DNA of 33,851 nucleotides. Source: Streptomyces viridosporus. Its GTDB lineage: Bacteria > Actinomycetota > Actinomycetes > Streptomycetales > Streptomycetaceae. The stretch is from contig NZ_MSGP01000045.1 in the NCBI RefSeq assembly GCF_002078235.1, forward strand, positions 1-33,851, read 5' to 3'. The notes beneath the pieces were generated by a model that made no database searches, had not been told where the DNA came from, and was given only the letters and a program-made list of their open reading frames with translations. The stretch's first letter is position 1. Each line of letters opens with the position of its first letter. This document shows, in pieces, positions 31,462 through 33,851 of the stretch. Position numbers and translations under genes: made by a program.

Positions 31462-31547
31462 GGTTCCCGTGAACCGTCGTCCCTGACGCTTTGCGACCCG
31501 AGCACCACGTCACCTTCCTCACGCGTCCCCTTCATCGGAGCATGTCC

Positions 31548-32861
31548 GTGTCCACGAACACGAAGTCGTTCAAGCTGCCCTTCCGGGCACCCTTCTGGGC
31601 CCAGATACTCGCCGGCCTCGTCCTGGGCGTCCTGCTCGGCTGGCTCGCCCGCAGCCAGGACGTCTCCTGGCTGGTCACCACCCTGGAGAAGGTCGGCGGC
31701 ACCTTCGTCGGCCTGCTGAAGCTGGCCGTCGCCCCGCTCGTCTTCTTCGCGATCCTGGTCTCCATCACCAACCTGCGGAAGGTCAACAACGCGGCCCGCC
31801 TGGCCTCGCGGACCCTCCTCTGGTTCATGATCACCTCGCTGATCGCGGTGGCCATCGGCCTCGTCATCGGCCTGGTCACCAACCCCGGTGCGGGCACCGG
31901 CCTCACCCCGGCGGACGGGGCCGCGCCCGAGCGGACCGGCTCCTGGATCGACTTCCTCACCGGCATCGTGCCGACCGACGTGATCACCCCGTTCACCGAG
32001 CTGAACGTGCTGCAGATCGTCTTCATGGCCGCCGTCGCCGGTATCGCCGCCCTCCAGCTCGGCGAGAAGGCCCAGCCGATCCTCACCCTGAGCGAGTCCG
32101 TCCTCGCACTCCTCCAGAAGGCCCTGTGGTGGGTCATCCGCCTCGCCCCGCTCGGCACCGTCGGCCTCATCGGCAACGCGATCGCCACCTACGGCTGGGA
32201 CCTCATCGGCCAGTACGCCACCTTCACCGCCGACGTCTACATCGGCTGCCTGATCGTCCTCTTCGGCGTCTACCCGGCGCTGCTCGCGACCGTGGCCAAG
32301 GTCAACCCGCTGCAGTTCTTCAAGGGCGCCTGGCCCGCGATCCAGCTGGCCTTCGTCTCCCGCTCCTCCGTCGGCACCATGCCGCTGACCCAGAAGGTCA
32401 CCGAGCGCCTGGGCGTGCCCAGGGAGTACGCGTCCTTCGCCGTGCCGTTCGGCGCGACCACGAAGATGGACGGCTGCGCCGCGATCTACCCCGCCATCGC
32501 CGCGATCTTCGTCGCCCAGATCTTCGGCATCCAGCTCGGTGTCGGCGACTACCTGCTGATCGCGTTCGTCTCGGTGGTCGGCTCCGCCGCCACGGCCGGA
32601 CTCACCGGCGCGACGGTCATGCTGACCCTCACCCTCTCCACGCTCGGCCTGCCCATGGAGGGCGTCGGCCTGCTGCTCGCCATCGACCCGATCGTGGACA
32701 TGATCCGCACCGCCACCAACGTCGCCGGACAGGCCCTGGTCCCGGTCGTCGTCTCCGCCCGCGAGGGCCTGCTGGACCGCGACGCCTACGACAAGGTCCA
32801 CTCCTCCCCGGTCGACGAGACCCCGGCCGACGATCCCCGGCGGGTCCCCGCGGCGGCCTGA
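31548..32861 (+). CDS. Dicarboxylate/amino acid:cation symporter (DAACS, GltP/DctA type)
   Basis: A 437-residue secondary transporter of the glutamate-transporter fold that imports amino acids or dicarboxylates with cations. The GTG at 31548 has CGGAG 7 bases upstream; an ATG at 31542 is in frame but sits one base after that site. Eight membrane helices and two hairpins are expected. Visible signatures are SRSSVGTMPLT (hairpin 1), FGATTKMDG (helix 7) and DMIRTATNVAGQ (helix 8). By analogy with GltPh, D384, R387, T388 and N391 match D394, R397, T398 and N401, which handle the substrate, while the sodium-site D405 is Gln395. That suggests an acidic substrate and possibly proton coupling. A leader peptide precedes it. 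Confidence 0.9.
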   Translation: MSTNTKSFKLPFRAPFWAQILAGLVLGVLLGWLARSQDVSWLVTTLEKVGGTFVGLLKLAVAPLVFFAILVSITNLRKVNNAARLASRTLLWFMITSLIAVAIGLVIGLVTNPGAGTGLTPADGAAPERTGSWIDFLTGIVPTDVITPFTELNVLQIVFMAAVAGIAALQLGEKAQPILTLSESVLALLQKALWWVIRLAPLGTVGLIGNAIATYGWDLIGQYATFTADVYIGCLIVLFGVYPALLATVAKVNPLQFFKGAWPAIQLAFVSRSSVGTMPLTQKVTERLGVPREYASFAVPFGATTKMDGCAAIYPAIAAIFVAQIFGIQLGVGDYLLIAFVSVVGSAATAGLTGATVMLTLTLSTLGLPMEGVGLLLAIDPIVDMIRTATNVAGQALVPVVVSAREGLLDRDAYDKVHSSPVDETPADDPRRVPAAA

Positions 32862-32903
32862 CCGCCCGGTCCCACCCCACGGCCACCCCCCTCGTGCGGC
32901 GCC

Positions 32904-32955
32904 CCGGCGTCCGCCCGCGGCAGTCCGGCGCACGGCTGCCGCGGGCGGACGCCGG
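32904..32955 (+). terminator. Perfect 20-bp hairpin after the symporter gene
   Basis: CCGGCGTCCGCCCGC... at 32904-32923 pairs with 32936-32955 without mismatch around a 12-base loop. It lies 42 bases after the stop. It probably isolates the symporter from the following TetR gene. Confidence 0.8.
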
Positions 32956-33059
32956 CCCGTGGGGCGGCCCCGCGAGCGGCGGGCGCGGCACTCCCGCGGG
33001 TGTCCGACGAGCGCCGCCACCGGCCGAACCGGCCGCCGCGGGCCCGTACGCTACTTCGC

Positions 33060-33851
33060 ATGGGTGCCGTGAAGACCAAGCGGATGCCGCGTGCGGTCCG
33101 CGAACAGCAGATGCTGGACGCCGCCGTACGGACCTTCGGCCAGCGGGGATACACGACCGCGTCGATGGACGAGATCGCCGAACTGGCGGGTGTGTCCAAG
33201 CCGTTGGTCTACCTGTATCTGAACTCCAAGGAAGACCTGTTCACCGCCTGCATCCGCCGTGAGGCGAAGGCCCTCACCGAGGCGGTGCGCGCCGGTGCCC
33301 GCCCGGGCCTGCCCGCGGACCGCCAGCTCTGGTCCGGTCTGACGGCGTTCTTCACGCACACCGCGCGGCACCCCGACGGCTGGGCGGTGCTGCACCTCCA
33401 GGCCCGCACGCACGGCGAGGTCTTCGCCGCCGAGGTCGCCGCGATGCGCGCGGAGATCGTGGCGTTCGTGACGCAGCTCATCCTCGCCGCCGCCCGCGAG
33501 GCCCTCCCCCAGACGCTCGGCTGCGCTCGGGCAGGGGGCACCCCCACCGACCCCGACCTCCCCGAACACGAGGTCTCCGGGCTCGCGGAGGCCCTGGTGG
33601 GCGCCGCCGAGTCGCTCGCCGACTGGGCCAACGCCACCCCCGGTGTCACGGCCCGGCAGTCCGCGGCCACGCTGATGAACTTCGCCTGGACGGGACTGGG
33701 CGACCTGATGGCGGGACGCCGCTGGTCACCGCCCGACGACGACCCGGGCGGCGGTACGGGCGACGACCCGGACGACGGCGGGGACAGCGGCACGGGCGGC
33801 AGGCAGGACACGGGCGACGGCGGCACGGGCGGGGCCCGGGCCCCCGCGGCT
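33060..33851 (+). CDS. TetR-family regulator, 3' end beyond window
   Basis: Partial: the frame is open to the window edge, so at least 264 residues are read. Residues about 12-60 form the TetR DNA-binding domain (REQQMLDAAVRTFGQRGYTTASMDEIAELAGVSKPLVYLYLNSKEDLFTACI). The C-terminal domain is helical (LWSGLTAFFTHTARHPDGWAVLHLQARTHGEV). Between residues about 149 and 163 a segment EALPQTLGCARAGGTPTD is out of character and matches a DNA repeat. From residue about 220 the chain turns into Asp/Gly/Thr-rich low complexity, so the true C-terminus is uncertain. The ATG at 33060 has no good ribosome site. The target and ligand are unknown. Confidence 0.8.
   Translation, partial: MGAVKTKRMPRAVREQQMLDAAVRTFGQRGYTTASMDEIAELAGVSKPLVYLYLNSKEDLFTACIRREAKALTEAVRAGARPGLPADRQLWSGLTAFFTHTARHPDGWAVLHLQARTHGEVFAAEVAAMRAEIVAFVTQLILAAAREALPQTLGCARAGGTPTDPDLPEHEVSGLAEALVGAAESLADWANATPGVTARQSAATLMNFAWTGLGDLMAGRRWSPPDDDPGGGTGDDPDDGGDSGTGGRQDTGDGGTGGARAPAA
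33504..33547 (+). repeat. C/G-rich interspersed-repeat-like insert inside tetR
   Basis: CTCCCCCAGACGCTCGG followed by CTGCGCTCGGGCAGGGGG and CACCCCCA resembles dispersed GC-rich repeats that I associate with Streptomyces intergenic regions. Here it lies in the reading frame of the TetR gene and adds about 15 residues. Confidence 0.45.

Noticed and set aside
31347..33020. A 557-codon minus-strand frame over the symporter
   Set aside because: It is antisense to the transporter and dominated by Gly/Asp/Glu/Arg.
1..33851. CRISPR arrays, rRNA and tRNA genes
   Set aside because: I found no regularly spaced repeats and no cloverleaf-like or rRNA-like sequence by eye. A covariance-model scan would be the decisive test.

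Overview
The window is very GC-rich, uses codons ending almost only in G or C, has many GTG starts and carries several gene families typical of Streptomyces. It is most likely a Streptomyces chromosome; this rests on my recognition of the families and was not checked against any database. Most genes from 11.4 kb onwards look like conserved core genes, while the first 11 kb looks accessory.

Layout. 0.1-3.9 kb: a secreted Ig-like protein, a broken IS630-type transposase remnant, and a TetR regulator divergent from a CocE/NonD-type serine hydrolase, with a 25-bp palindrome between them. 3.9-10.8 kb: a patch of partner-switching-like genes. It holds two SpoIIE-type PP2C phosphatases (one with a GAF domain), two DUF5994 proteins, a STAS domain fused to a degenerate GNAT-like domain, and a short protein coupled to the second DUF5994 gene. 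No anti-sigma kinase is visible. Next comes a small conserved protein whose terminator region has a second copy 4.5 kb away. 11.4-19.4 kb: hemL coupled to a histidine phosphatase, a lipoprotein polysaccharide-deacetylase-like gene, then the System II cytochrome c maturation set resA-ccdA-resB-ccsB ending in a strong terminator. 19.4-24.4 kb: an ECF sigma factor coupled to a membrane-anchored CU044_5270-type protein, an SRPBCC protein, a CDP-alcohol phosphatidyltransferase with a variant active-site motif, a regulator with two MerR domains, a TetR and a PLDc_N membrane protein.

24.5-30.2 kb is the futalosine-route menaquinone block: a UbiD-like decarboxylase coupled to the MqnP prenyltransferase, an opposed rhomboid protease, a UbiX-like flavin prenyltransferase, an Lrp/AsnC regulator and aminofutalosine synthase MqnE. 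30.2-33.9 kb: a GNAT protein, a DUF4229 membrane protein, a dicarboxylate/amino-acid symporter preceded by a cysteine-containing leader peptide and a palindromic promoter, and a TetR gene that runs off the window.

The core part has a respiratory theme: tetrapyrrole supply (hemL), haem attachment to cytochromes c (resA-ccdA-resB-ccsB) and menaquinone synthesis lie within 19 kb. The least explained parts are the phosphatase/DUF5994/STAS-GNAT patch, the leader-peptide-controlled symporter, and several clean palindromes next to regulators.
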